Positions 8,301 to 17,202 of a DNA stretch of 28,927 nt are shown here, one piece after another. A program made the translations under genes and the position numbers. Below the pieces are notes generated by a model. The model was given only the letters and a program-made list of their open reading frames with translations. It searched no databases and was not told the origin of the DNA. This DNA is from JAFDVL01 sp043719385. Its GTDB lineage: Bacteria; Acidobacteriota; Blastocatellia; RBC074. The stretch lies in contig JAYSTY010000535.1 of NCBI GenBank assembly GCA_043719385.1, positions 1 to 28,927 of the forward strand. Direction: 5' to 3'. Numbering within the stretch: the first letter of the stretch is position 1; every line of letters begins with the position of its first letter.

Positions 8301-9335
8301 TTAGCTCAGCAGATAAGGATGGGGAATAAAATTCCTGGTTAATAAAGCATCCAGATCAGGAATAATCAAGGGCGCTCCTTCCAGATCAAACACCCCTTTA
8401 ATCAGCTCCTGATCTACCAAAAACTGATGATTATTCGCCTGATAAGGAATCGGCAGCGGAAATGCTTTGACCTCGGAATTAATTAAAAATCCCACCAGCC
8501 CGGCCTGCTTTGGCGACTGGACAATTAACAGGCGGCTTTTTGGGGAAAGCATATTTGGAGCGATGACCGCTTCCGTTATTCCCAACCTGACTTTCAAATC
8601 AATTATTGGGACTGGAAAATTGCGCCAGTTCGTGATTCCAACTACATAGCCCGGAGCGCCTGGAATGGTCATCATTGGCGGGACGTTAAGAATTTCCCGC
8701 ACCTGCGCGATGCTCAGGCCAAAGACCATGGGAAAGTGATCATGCGTTTCGCTGGTCTTGAGGGCAGAAGAAAAAAGCAGGATTTGCGATCTGGTGGACT
8801 GGCCTGAAATTGTGGGTTTAATCGCTTCGGATTTGGCTGGCGCGGCCTCAATTGCCGGCACCAGATTTTCTGCCACTTGCGACTCATTATCAGGATGCAG
8901 CCTGACCGGGTCAGCCAGCAGGAGCCATTTTTCCGCCAGATTCACGATTCCCTTAAATACCTTGTCGGTCTGCGGCTCAATGATCATGGGAAGCGGCACA
9001 ATTTGATGATCGTTGACCGCAATGATTCCTGTCACCCGATCAACTTTCAGCGCAAAGGGCTGAGCAGAATTGAGCAGCACCAAAAATCCCTGCTGGAGGT
9101 CTGTTTGAACCTGATGCTTTGCGGCTCTGCCAGCTTGCGCCGGGTTGAGGCGCTCAGCCATGCTAAAAACAGGTAATTTATTTTGTCTGATGGATAACCA
9201 GCCGAGTTGTCCTGCCGCTGTCTGGTCAGGCGTAATTTGCGAGCTGCGTCCGATGCCACTCACCGCCGACATCTCCAGACAGTACTCTGTCTCATTAACA
9301 GAACAGCAAACGATTTTCTTTACTGGTTGTGGCAT
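8301..9335 (-). CDS. Double CheW-like coupling protein
   Basis: The protein (344 residues from the ATG at 9335) holds two CheW-like domains. The first spans about residues 5-140 and the second about 183-335, where GLSIAQVREILNVPPMMTIPGAPGYVVGITNWRNFPVPIIDL is a clear CheW core. CheW proteins link receptors to the CheA kinase at the membrane. The upstream TTG at 9344 is only about two bases from AGGA, too close to work, so I chose the ATG at 9335, which has the same AGGA ten bases upstream. It is the last gene of the chemosensory operon and starts 16 bases after the CheB stop. The first domain is more divergent and may bind something other than a receptor. Confidence 0.88.
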   Translation of the reverse strand: MPQPVKKIVCCSVNETEYCLEMSAVSGIGRSSQITPDQTAAGQLGWLSIRQNKLPVFSMAERLNPAQAGRAAKHQVQTDLQQGFLVLLNSAQPFALKVDRVTGIIAVNDHQIVPLPMIIEPQTDKVFKGIVNLAEKWLLLADPVRLHPDNESQVAENLVPAIEAAPAKSEAIKPTISGQSTRSQILLFSSALKTSETHDHFPMVFGLSIAQVREILNVPPMMTIPGAPGYVVGITNWRNFPVPIIDLKVRLGITEAVIAPNMLSPKSRLLIVQSPKQAGLVGFLINSEVKAFPLPIPYQANNHQFLVDQELIKGVFDLEGAPLIIPDLDALLTRNFIPHPYLLS

Positions 9336-9351
9336 AAAGCTCAAATCCTTC

Positions 9352-10473
9352 TCAATATCCCATCATTAATAACCGGGCGATATGCTCTGGCGGAGCGATA
9401 TGATCTACTACGCCTGCTTCAATGGCGCGTTGTGGCATGCCCTGCACCGTACAGGTATCCGGGTCCTGGGCAAAAGTCCGGCCCCCGTTTTGACGAATCG
9501 CGATCATTCCTTCTACGCCATCCTCGCCCATGCCGGTTAACAAAACGCCGCGCGCCCGTGAATTAAAAACTTCAGCGGCTGATTGCATCGTGACATTGAT
9601 TGAGGGGCAGTAGCCACCGGCTTCGGCACCGGAAAATAATTTGACGCGACCATCCGGTCCGATGCGGAGATGTGTCCAGCCTGGTGTGATCAGGACTGTG
9701 GCGCGCTCTAATTTGTCGCCATCGCCAGCTTCCTTAACTCGCAACGAAACCTGTTCGTTCAATTGCTCAGCTAACACTGGGGTGAAAAGTGGGGGCAAAT
9801 GTTGGACAACGAGAATCGCGCCGGGGAAATCTTCAGGCAGACAACCAAGCATTTGGCGCAAAGCCAGAGGGCCACCAGAGGAAGCGCCCGCAACAATAAT
9901 TTTATCCGGTGGCAGTGGAGAGGGAAGTGGTTTGGCCCTGGCTAAAAGTTGAGCTTCGATTGCTGATCCGCTCAGGCCTGAAACGAACTTCTTCAGTTTT
10001 GTCTCTGTAGTTGATGAAAAAACCAGTTCGGCTTGCGGCAAGCTGGCTTTGATCTGTGGCAGGGGCGAGAGCTTTGCCTGGGCCGCGATGCGCACTTTGT
10101 TGATGATGTCCTGGCGCAATAATTCCGGGTCAACGGTTTGACCCGGCGTGAATTTGAGGACGAAATCAACCGCGCCATAATTTAGCGCTTCCAGCGACAT
10201 TGAGGCCGCCAGCACATTTGCTCCGCTGATAATAATGATTGGGGTTGGGCGCACCTGCTGAATTGCGATCAGCGCATCCAATCCGCTGCTATCTGACATT
10301 TCCAGATTCAGCGTGATGACATCAGGTTGTTCAGTAGCGACCAGTTCAACTATCTGCTGCCCATTGGTAGCTGCCCCGATAACCCGAATATCAGGCGTAG
10401 ATTCGAGATAACTTTTCAGCAGGCGACAGACAAAGGGTGAACTATCTGCCACCACTACGCTAATCAGTTTCAT
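9352..10473 (-). CDS. cheB: CheB-type protein-glutamate methylesterase with degenerate receiver
   Basis: The 373-residue protein has the CheB layout: receiver at about 1-115, linker, methylesterase at about 190-370. The catalytic residues are all present: S198 in AGASSGG, H225 in VQHLPP and D318 in MGEDGVEG. These enzymes remove methyl groups from receptor glutamates and set adaptation. The receiver is degenerate: the phosphoacceptor Asp is Asn56 (codon AAT at 10308-10306, in VITLNLEMS), the first acidic pocket residue is Ala9 (VVADSS instead of VDDS), while D10, S83 and K107 remain. Phosphorylation by CheA is therefore unlikely. The gene lies 72 bases downstream of cheA with a hairpin between them and 16 bases before the double CheW. 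No cheR/pilK is in the window. Confidence 0.94.
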   Translation of the reverse strand: MKLISVVVADSSPFVCRLLKSYLESTPDIRVIGAATNGQQIVELVATEQPDVITLNLEMSDSSGLDALIAIQQVRPTPIIIISGANVLAASMSLEALNYGAVDFVLKFTPGQTVDPELLRQDIINKVRIAAQAKLSPLPQIKASLPQAELVFSSTTETKLKKFVSGLSGSAIEAQLLARAKPLPSPLPPDKIIVAGASSGGPLALRQMLGCLPEDFPGAILVVQHLPPLFTPVLAEQLNEQVSLRVKEAGDGDKLERATVLITPGWTHLRIGPDGRVKLFSGAEAGGYCPSINVTMQSAAEVFNSRARGVLLTGMGEDGVEGMIAIRQNGGRTFAQDPDTCTVQGMPQRAIEAGVVDHIAPPEHIARLLMMGY

Positions 10474-10500
10474 GTAAATTAACCAAAAGATTTTAACGTC

Positions 10501-10530
10501 CGCGGTCGGCGAAATAAATTTCCGACCGCG
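10501..10530 (-). promoter_or_regulatory. Stem-loop between cheA and cheB
   Basis: CGCGGTCGG and CCGACCGCG pair over nine bases around a 12-base AT-rich loop. It sits in the 72-base spacer after the cheA stop. On the transcribed strand no T-run directly follows, so it is more likely a processing or stabilising hairpin or a weak attenuator than a full terminator. Confidence 0.55.
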
Positions 10531-10545
10531 TGCGCTCTAAACAAT

Positions 10546-13500
10546 TTATGCTCTGGGTTCATTGACCAGACGACGGATCAGGGCGATGACCTGTTCATCC
10601 TGATAAGGTTTGACCAGATAATCAGTCGCGCCCAGATCAAAGGCTTTTTGCCGATGCTTCTCGCTGGAACGAGACGAAACAATCACGACCGGCAAATTGC
10701 GGAAGGCCGGCAGCGTGCGCAGCGAGGTCAGCAACTGGTAACCATCCATGCGCGGCATTTCAATATCCAGCATCATCAGTTCCGGCATTATTTCGCCGGA
10801 TTGCAGTTTATCCAGCGCGTCCAAACCGTCCTTGGCCTGCACCGGATTCCAACCCACGCTCTTAATCAAATTAGAACTTACGCGCCGCACGCTGGGGGAA
10901 TCGTCAACGATCATAATGTTCAGCGCTCGTTTTTGAACTGCTGACGGCGGATCATTGCTAACTGGTTTTGTGTCTTCTGCTTTGGCTTCCGGTTTGACAT
11001 TTATTTCTGGCGTAACTTTCCCCACGTTGATCGTTGGCAGGCGACGTGCGACAGGACGCATTGTACCGCGCATCAATTCGGACAGATTCAGAATCAGCAC
11101 GACTTCGCCATCGCCCATTAGAGTTGCGCCCATCACACCGTGAACTTTACGCAGGTGATTCCCCAGCGTCTTAATCACGATTTCACGCCCGCCCATTAAC
11201 TGATCAACAATGACGACGACTTCTTTCCCTTCGACATTGAGCATCAGCGCTGGTGGACGCGTCTCATTTTCATCGGAGAGTTGTTTCAGATTCAGCAATC
11301 TGCCAAGCATCATCAGCGGATAAATTTTTCCGTTGATACGGATTACGGGTTCTTTCCCGATGCGCTCGACCTTGTTCATCTCAACGCGCATGATTTGGGT
11401 GACGACATCAAGCGGGATCGCAAAATTCTGACCGTGAGATTTCACCATCAGGGCACGAGTAACCGCCAGCGTCAGCGGCAGACGAATCGTGAAGGTGGTG
11501 CCGTGATTGATTTGTGAGTCTACAGAAATTGTTCCTTTCAATTTCTGCACGGTCGTGTTGACGACATCCATTCCGACGCCGCGACCAGAGATTTCGCTCA
11601 CCTGATCGGCAGTGCTGAAGCCAGGCGTGAAAATTAATGACCACAATTCATGCGCGGACATTGAGTCAGCTTCGCTCGCACTGAGGTAACCATTCCTGAT
11701 GGCGGTGGTGCGAATTTTCTGGACATCTAATCCTTTACCATCATCGCTTAGTTGCAGCACAACCTGGGAGCCTTCATAAAATGCTCGCAGCTTGATCGTG
11801 CCCAGCGATGATTTACCTTTTGCCTGCCGTTCGGTAGGAACTTCGATTCCGTGTGCCACCGCATTTCTGAGCAGGTGCAGCAACGGATCAATGATCTCCT
11901 GCAACGCAGTAGTATCAATAGCGGTCTGGTCGCCTTCAAGAATGAGTTCGACTTGTTTATTTTCCTGGGCGCTGACGGTTCGCACCGTGCGATGCAGGCG
12001 GGGCGCAATGTTTGCTAGTGGCACCATTCGCAGGCGCATCAGACGATCCTGCAATTCAGAATAAATTCGTCCCTGGCGGTTGAGGTAACTCAGGAAGTCG
12101 CCATTGAGATGCCCTAATTCGCGTCCCAGCGTTTGAATATCGTTCGAGGCTTCAACCAGTTCGCGCGACATTAAATGGAATTCGGTGTAACGGTCAAATT
12201 CTAAATCATCGAATCCATGCGTGTTGTGCGTTACGGATGGATTACTCATGCCCAGCGACCGCGTAGCCATTAATCCCGCCGCGATCTGACCGGGAATAAG
12301 CGACTGGCGTCCGCCCCCCAGCGTACTCACTTCGTATTTCGATTCAAGATTATTGGAGGCACGGCGCAGGCGCGAACCAGAGATTTGTAACTCTTCGACC
12401 TGATGCCCGAATTCCGCCATGCGCTGCTCAAAAGCCGTGCGCGTGATAATCATTTCGCTGATTAACCTGACTACTTCGTCGAGGCGCTCAATCGGGACGC
12501 GGACGAATTGACTGGAAGCCTGCGCAATTGCCCCGGCTTGAGAAGGATGAATAACTTCAGGTTCTTTAACCGTTCCCGCAGTGGCGGGAAGCGCCTGCAT
12601 GATTTCAGCCAGTTTCTCAATGACCGGAATCGGAGCCGCCAATTCAAGCATTTCCAGTTCATCAGGTGCTGAATCTTCAAGCTGTGTTTCCAACTCAATT
12701 GCCTGCATTGCAAGCTCATCAGGCAATTCAGCCAGTTCAGGCGTTGCTGCGGATGAAATTATTTCCAGCGGTTCAGATTCCAGTGGTAATTCAGACTTGG
12801 TCGCAACGGCTGTTTCAGTTTCAACTACATCTTCAAATTCTGTAAAGACGACGGATTGAGTTTGCCCATTAGCAATTTTTGACGAAGCCGTATCAGGCAG
12901 GACGCGCGCAAATTCAGCATAAAGGTGATTGACTGTGGCGTCATCTATCTGCCCGTTGGACATATCTTCCAGGGCATCCGTTGATTCCGCGAGCAGGCGA
13001 TTCAATTCAGGTGTTAACTGAAATTCGTCTTCAAAGATCAAATCAAGCAAATCCTCCATGCGATGGGCGAGTTGCATGATATTGCGGAAACCAACCATGG
13101 CCGCAGTACCTTTGAGTGAGTGAGCGGAACGTCGTACTTCCTGAATCTGATTATGATCAGCCGGTTGTTTTTCCAGGTTGCGCAGCGAAGTGTGCATGAT
13201 CTGCAAATGCTCTTCGGCTTCAAGCAGGAAAGTCTCCAGTAATTCTTTTGACATTTCCTCTGGCAGATCAGGTGAATCAAAGATAGAAGTACCTGCCTCA
13301 TGGGTTGCCATAAAATGAGGCGGCATCTCTAAAGTGGGCAGTTCCATCATTGCCTGTAATTCAGATGATTGGGCTTCCGTCGGTTCCTCCATCATCATCT
13401 CGGCAGGCAACTGCAAATCCTCAAACTCTGGTTCCTCCTCAGGTTGTTGCGTAACCTGATTCTCGGCTAAGAAATTCTCGACGGGGAAAGAGGGCAGGAT

Positions 13501-14649
13501 TGCTTCAAAATCCGGTTGCTGCTCAATCAGATTTTCTTCAATCAAATTTTCCTCAAAGACAGACTCTTCAGTGAAAGCAGGAAGTTCGGTAGTTGCCGCT
13601 GGTTGTTGCTCAGGGACAGTTTCGGCAATACTATTTTCTTCCTGAGTATTTTCTTCCTGGTTGGAAAATAATTCCGCTACCGGGGAAAGCTCCAGCGCCA
13701 GGCTGGCTTCTTCAGCTTCTGGTTCGAGTTGGAGTTCTTCTGCCGTTGTACTATCCAATAAATTATCTGCGAAGTCATCAGGCTGATCTTCGACCAGAGT
13801 ACTGGTGTCATTAATTTCCGGGAATTCAAGCAGTTCAGGTTCGAATGCAGCCTGAGCGTTTTCCGGTGCTAGTGCAAATTGCAGTTCAGAAAAGTCGGAC
13901 AGCAATTCAGATGGCAGCTCAAATTCTGACATCGGCGGTGGTGGAACATCACCATAAGTAATTTTCAGGTCATTAATGACCTCATCCAGGTCCAGCTCGC
14001 CAATGGTCGGAGTAGTGGCTGTTTCCGGCAGGGAGACCATAAAGGCCGATTCCTCCAACAGGGAACCTAACGGCTCTTCGTCGCTGATTTCCGTTGCCGT
14101 GAAGGCTGCAATTTCAGTCGTGAGAATATCATCTCCAAACGCGGGAACCTCAAGCAGCACAGTCTCTCCGGCTTCTTCGGTCGGCAATTCCGGCGGCGTC
14201 ATTGACACGACAGGAAATGGCAGCAGCCCTAATTCTTCGTCTGCCTCGGCTGCCTCATCTGCTTCGACTACAGGCGCAATCAATGGTTCAGGCGCAGAGG
14301 CAGGGAGCGGAGCCGCGACGGTTTTAGCCAGTGCGATGTCCAGTAATTCCGCGACATCTCCGACTGTTTGGCAGAGGTCTTCCAAAATCTTCTCCGTGAG
14401 CGGCAACCGCTTTTCGCCCATTCTTTCCAGCGTCATTTCCAGTTGATACGCCAGTTCGCTAAGCTGATTGAAACCCAGCATCGAAGCGGCGCCCTTAATA
14501 ATATGGGCGTAACGAAAAGCTTCTTTGATCGTTTCAGGCTGCGAGGGATTAGCCGCATAAGCTTCAAGTCCAAGGACGATTTCCGGCAAATAACCTTTTG
14601 CCTCACTGATGAAGCCGACGACCACTTCCTGGTCGAGATGGTGATTCAT
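10546..14649 (-). CDS. cheA: CheA/ChpA-like hybrid chemosensory histidine kinase
   Basis: At 1367 residues this is a large hybrid CheA of the Pil-Chp type. It has an HPt domain with H49 (HIIKG), a long Glu-rich linker (about 130-480), a second HPt with H510 (HSLKG), a dimerisation segment near 720-900, an ATPase domain with N929 (HLLRNAVAHG) and the GRGVGMDVV glycine box, a CheW-like P5 domain, and a C-terminal receiver with D1295 (LDIEMPRMDGY). P. aeruginosa ChpA, which controls twitching and surface sensing, has the same order but more HPt domains. I chose the ATG at 14649 because ACAGGA lies eight bases upstream and the first residues fit an HPt; the frame is open back to a GTG at 14694. 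It sits between the receptor and cheB genes. Partners are the CheW and CheY-like proteins of the same operon. Confidence 0.95.
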   Translation of the reverse strand: MNHHLDQEVVVGFISEAKGYLPEIVLGLEAYAANPSQPETIKEAFRYAHIIKGAASMLGFNQLSELAYQLEMTLERMGEKRLPLTEKILEDLCQTVGDVAELLDIALAKTVAAPLPASAPEPLIAPVVEADEAAEADEELGLLPFPVVSMTPPELPTEEAGETVLLEVPAFGDDILTTEIAAFTATEISDEEPLGSLLEESAFMVSLPETATTPTIGELDLDEVINDLKITYGDVPPPPMSEFELPSELLSDFSELQFALAPENAQAAFEPELLEFPEINDTSTLVEDQPDDFADNLLDSTTAEELQLEPEAEEASLALELSPVAELFSNQEENTQEENSIAETVPEQQPAATTELPAFTEESVFEENLIEENLIEQQPDFEAILPSFPVENFLAENQVTQQPEEEPEFEDLQLPAEMMMEEPTEAQSSELQAMMELPTLEMPPHFMATHEAGTSIFDSPDLPEEMSKELLETFLLEAEEHLQIMHTSLRNLEKQPADHNQIQEVRRSAHSLKGTAAMVGFRNIMQLAHRMEDLLDLIFEDEFQLTPELNRLLAESTDALEDMSNGQIDDATVNHLYAEFARVLPDTASSKIANGQTQSVVFTEFEDVVETETAVATKSELPLESEPLEIISSAATPELAELPDELAMQAIELETQLEDSAPDELEMLELAAPIPVIEKLAEIMQALPATAGTVKEPEVIHPSQAGAIAQASSQFVRVPIERLDEVVRLISEMIITRTAFEQRMAEFGHQVEELQISGSRLRRASNNLESKYEVSTLGGGRQSLIPGQIAAGLMATRSLGMSNPSVTHNTHGFDDLEFDRYTEFHLMSRELVEASNDIQTLGRELGHLNGDFLSYLNRQGRIYSELQDRLMRLRMVPLANIAPRLHRTVRTVSAQENKQVELILEGDQTAIDTTALQEIIDPLLHLLRNAVAHGIEVPTERQAKGKSSLGTIKLRAFYEGSQVVLQLSDDGKGLDVQKIRTTAIRNGYLSASEADSMSAHELWSLIFTPGFSTADQVSEISGRGVGMDVVNTTVQKLKGTISVDSQINHGTTFTIRLPLTLAVTRALMVKSHGQNFAIPLDVVTQIMRVEMNKVERIGKEPVIRINGKIYPLMMLGRLLNLKQLSDENETRPPALMLNVEGKEVVVIVDQLMGGREIVIKTLGNHLRKVHGVMGATLMGDGEVVLILNLSELMRGTMRPVARRLPTINVGKVTPEINVKPEAKAEDTKPVSNDPPSAVQKRALNIMIVDDSPSVRRVSSNLIKSVGWNPVQAKDGLDALDKLQSGEIMPELMMLDIEMPRMDGYQLLTSLRTLPAFRNLPVVIVSSRSSEKHRQKAFDLGATDYLVKPYQDEQVIALIRRLVNEPRA

Positions 14650-14665
14650 AACCGTTTTCCTGTTT

Positions 14666-14679
14666 GTTCGTTGTTCGTT
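14666..14679. repeat. Two tandem GTTCGTT heptamers upstream of cheA
   Basis: Two perfect 7-bp units lie in the spacer between the second receptor gene and cheA, just upstream of the cheA ribosome binding site. On the coding strand they read AACGAAC. They resemble the heptamer repeats near 28709 and 26421. Confidence 0.5.
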
Positions 14680-14747
14680 GTCAGTCGGTCTCACAGTCTG
14701 GTCGGGCTTACATTTAAGTCCGCTGGCTGAAGACCAAAGGCCAATGA

Positions 14748-16940
14748 TTAATATTGGTTGGGCAATTTGAAGGACGCGACTGAGCCACGTAATTCATCCG
14801 CCAGCGTTGCCAATGTATGGACAGTGTTTTTCGATTGTTTGATTCCGGCTGCCGTGCGCTGGGTAATCGCCGCGATTTGCGTCATCGCCGTACTAACTGC
14901 CGCCGAACTTGTGTTCTGCTCCGAAGACGCCTGGGAGATAGATTCAATCAGCTCGGCCAATCGTTCTGAAACCAATTGAATTTCATTGAGCGCCTGACCT
15001 GCCTCAATGGCAAGATGCGATCCGTCCACTACTTCACGCGTACTTTCTTCCATTGCGGTGATGGCTTCGTTTGCGCCTAACTGGATAGTTTTGACGAGGC
15101 CGTTGATACCCTTGGTGGCCTCGGCAGAACGTTTTGCCAGCCGTTCAATTTCTTCGGCGACCACCGCGAAACCGTGTCCGGCTTCGCCTGCTTCCGCCGC
15201 CTGAATCGCCGCGTTTAAGGCGAGGTAAGAAGTACGTTTAGAGATACTCCCGATGATCTGTACGATTTCACCGATCTCCTGCGAGCTTTCACCCAGACGT
15301 TTCAATTTCTTGGAAGTTTCCTGCACCTGATCACGGATGCGTTGCATGCCGCCGATAGTATTTTGCACGGCTTCCGTCCCCTGTTTGGCATTGCTGAGTG
15401 ATTGCTGTGCAACGGTGGCAGAGATTTGTGCGTTCTCCGTCACCTGTTGAATGGAGAACGACATCTTTTCGATGGCTTTGGTCGTTTTTGAGATTTGATT
15501 CGCCTGTTCCTCGGCATCGCTGGCAAGAATAGATGTCGTGTCCTGCGTGGCATTGGCGGAAGTCGAAACTTTCGCCGTGACTTTTTGCACCTGACCAATA
15601 ATGCTGCGTAACTCGCCGATCATATAGTTGAACGAATCGGCGATGGTTCCCGTTACATCTCCTCTGACAGTGACCTCGCGGGTCAAATCACCTTGTGCCA
15701 CATCACTGACCTGTTCAAGGAGTCGAATAATTGAATCCTGTAATTCCAGCCGTTTTTCCTCGGATTGCACCAGACTGTTCGAGTTATCCAGCATGCTATT
15801 CATGGCGGATAACAGTTGGCCTGTTTCGTCATTGGTGGTGATCGCGACGCGCTCGGTCATGACACCGTTGGCGAGATTAGTGGCGAACATTGCGGCAGCT
15901 TTGATTGGTTGCGCGAGGCGGCCTGATAAGTACCACAAAATACCAATGGCAGCGGACATGAGGATTAAGAAGCTGAGTATTTGTTTCCACAACAGAGCAG
16001 TCGCCTCGCTGGTCACAACATTGGTGGGAACCAGAATGACGGCAGCCCACGGCGAATTCGTATTCCCGATAGAGAGCGGAACGATAACGCGCAAATTATC
16101 ACCAACGAAGCCAATGGTTTGCTTACCAGTTTTTATCTTTTCCAAATCGCCGGAAAGCTCCGGGAAAATATTCTGAAGCGGCTTATTGACGGCATTGGCT
16201 TGTCCGGTTAAGCCGGCAATAATGCCTTTATTACTAATCAGCATCAGCTTGCCAGCGCCATCGTACAGATTGATTTGGTCAGCTAGTTTTTGCAGGAAGT
16301 CAATCTTAATATCGGCTCCGACCACGCCATAAAATTTGCCATTAATGACAATGGGGGTAACGAGGGTGGTTTCCAAAATTTCTTTGCCTTGTACTACATA
16401 AGGATAAGGTTCAATGATGGATTCCCGCATGGCATTTTTGGGGACCTGATACCAGTCGGATTTGTCTTCATCCCCTGGCGGTGTCACATCAGATTTGACT
16501 TCATTCTTTTCGTCATAACTCCAGGTGAAATTGAAACGACCATCCGGGTTATAACCCGGCTTGCTACCATAACTCGCATCGGCGCCGTCAAAAGCATTCG
16601 GCTCCCAGTCAGAATACAGCGCGACGAATTGCGGATTCTCAACCAGCACCTGCTTGATCATAGCGTTGGCACCTTCCCGCGAAAGCTTGAAAGAGTTGCT
16701 GTTACTTTTGGCGCTGACGAGTGCCTGCTTGAGCGTTTTGGTAACGTCAAGGGCATGTTCCAGTTGATCTTTGACGCGCGCCGCCTCAACCTGGGCCTGC
16801 GTCGTAGCGATTTTTTGTGCCGCTTCGAGGGCGGCATTCCTGGCCGTAATGGCGGAATAGCTCATAAATAGCACGCCGGCGATGGCAAGACATAAACCTG
16901 CCCAGAGTGTGATTTTGACCTGGATTGACTTCAATTGCAT
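14748..16940 (-). CDS. Methyl-accepting chemotaxis protein with dCache-like sensor
   Basis: The 730-residue receptor has a transmembrane helix at about 9-31, an outer domain to about 317, a second helix at 319-340, a HAMP region and a long cytoplasmic signalling domain. The outer domain (YSDWEPNAFDG near 109, SDWYQVPKNA near 161, YYVVQGKE-like YPYVVQGKEILETTLVTPI near 179, YGVVGADI near 204) is a dCache_1 type, which usually binds small molecules such as amino acids. The signalling tip has the conserved EAGEAGHGFAVVAEEI sequence. No CheR-binding pentapeptide ends the protein. AAGGA is eight bases upstream of the ATG. It is a paralogue of the next upstream receptor, and both have the PilJ-like SRTGDLTRE-type segment after HAMP (QGDLTREVTVRGDVTG). 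Confidence 0.93.
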   Translation of the reverse strand: MQLKSIQVKITLWAGLCLAIAGVLFMSYSAITARNAALEAAQKIATTQAQVEAARVKDQLEHALDVTKTLKQALVSAKSNSNSFKLSREGANAMIKQVLVENPQFVALYSDWEPNAFDGADASYGSKPGYNPDGRFNFTWSYDEKNEVKSDVTPPGDEDKSDWYQVPKNAMRESIIEPYPYVVQGKEILETTLVTPIVINGKFYGVVGADIKIDFLQKLADQINLYDGAGKLMLISNKGIIAGLTGQANAVNKPLQNIFPELSGDLEKIKTGKQTIGFVGDNLRVIVPLSIGNTNSPWAAVILVPTNVVTSEATALLWKQILSFLILMSAAIGILWYLSGRLAQPIKAAAMFATNLANGVMTERVAITTNDETGQLLSAMNSMLDNSNSLVQSEEKRLELQDSIIRLLEQVSDVAQGDLTREVTVRGDVTGTIADSFNYMIGELRSIIGQVQKVTAKVSTSANATQDTTSILASDAEEQANQISKTTKAIEKMSFSIQQVTENAQISATVAQQSLSNAKQGTEAVQNTIGGMQRIRDQVQETSKKLKRLGESSQEIGEIVQIIGSISKRTSYLALNAAIQAAEAGEAGHGFAVVAEEIERLAKRSAEATKGINGLVKTIQLGANEAITAMEESTREVVDGSHLAIEAGQALNEIQLVSERLAELIESISQASSEQNTSSAAVSTAMTQIAAITQRTAAGIKQSKNTVHTLATLADELRGSVASFKLPNQY

Positions 16941-17025
16941 AGGATCATTCCTTTATGGACTTGGGCTGTAAAAGAGGCATCAGGGGCAGCAAAAAAGGGG
17001 ATGTTGTACGGGCTGCTTACGATAG

Positions 17026-17043
17026 CAGGAATAATGATTCCTG
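17026..17043 (-). promoter_or_regulatory. Short stem-loop in receptor-receptor spacer
   Basis: CAGGAAT-AATG-ATTCCTG is a perfect seven-base-pair hairpin with a four-base loop, about 85 bases upstream of the second receptor's start on its transcript. Together with the longer hairpin at 17134-17185 it makes up most of the recognisable structure in the 262-base spacer. Confidence 0.4.
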
Positions 17044-17133
17044 GTTATTAAAGGCAGATCGTGTGCGGCAGCCCTGCTGATAAATTCCTGACAGCACTGC
17101 CTTACGAGCTGTGCGAAATAGTTGCCGCAAGAC

Positions 17134-17185
17134 GGCGAAAATATTCGTTCGGCTGAATTTGCCGGAGCCAAACGAATATTTCGCC
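17134..17185 (-). promoter_or_regulatory. Long imperfect stem-loop in receptor-receptor spacer
   Basis: Arms of 20 bases (17134-17153) and 19 bases (17167-17185) pair with one bulge and one wobble around a 13-base loop. It lies 18 bases after the stop of the first receptor gene. No T-run follows on the transcribed strand, so it is probably a 3' stabilising or processing element that uncouples the two receptor levels. Confidence 0.55.
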
Positions 17186-17202
17186 TCTCCCGGTGAAGGA
17201 AA

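Noticed and set aside
9336..9344. TTG start of the double CheW gene
   Set aside because: It is about two bases from the AGGA site, too close for initiation; the ATG at 9335 is preferred.
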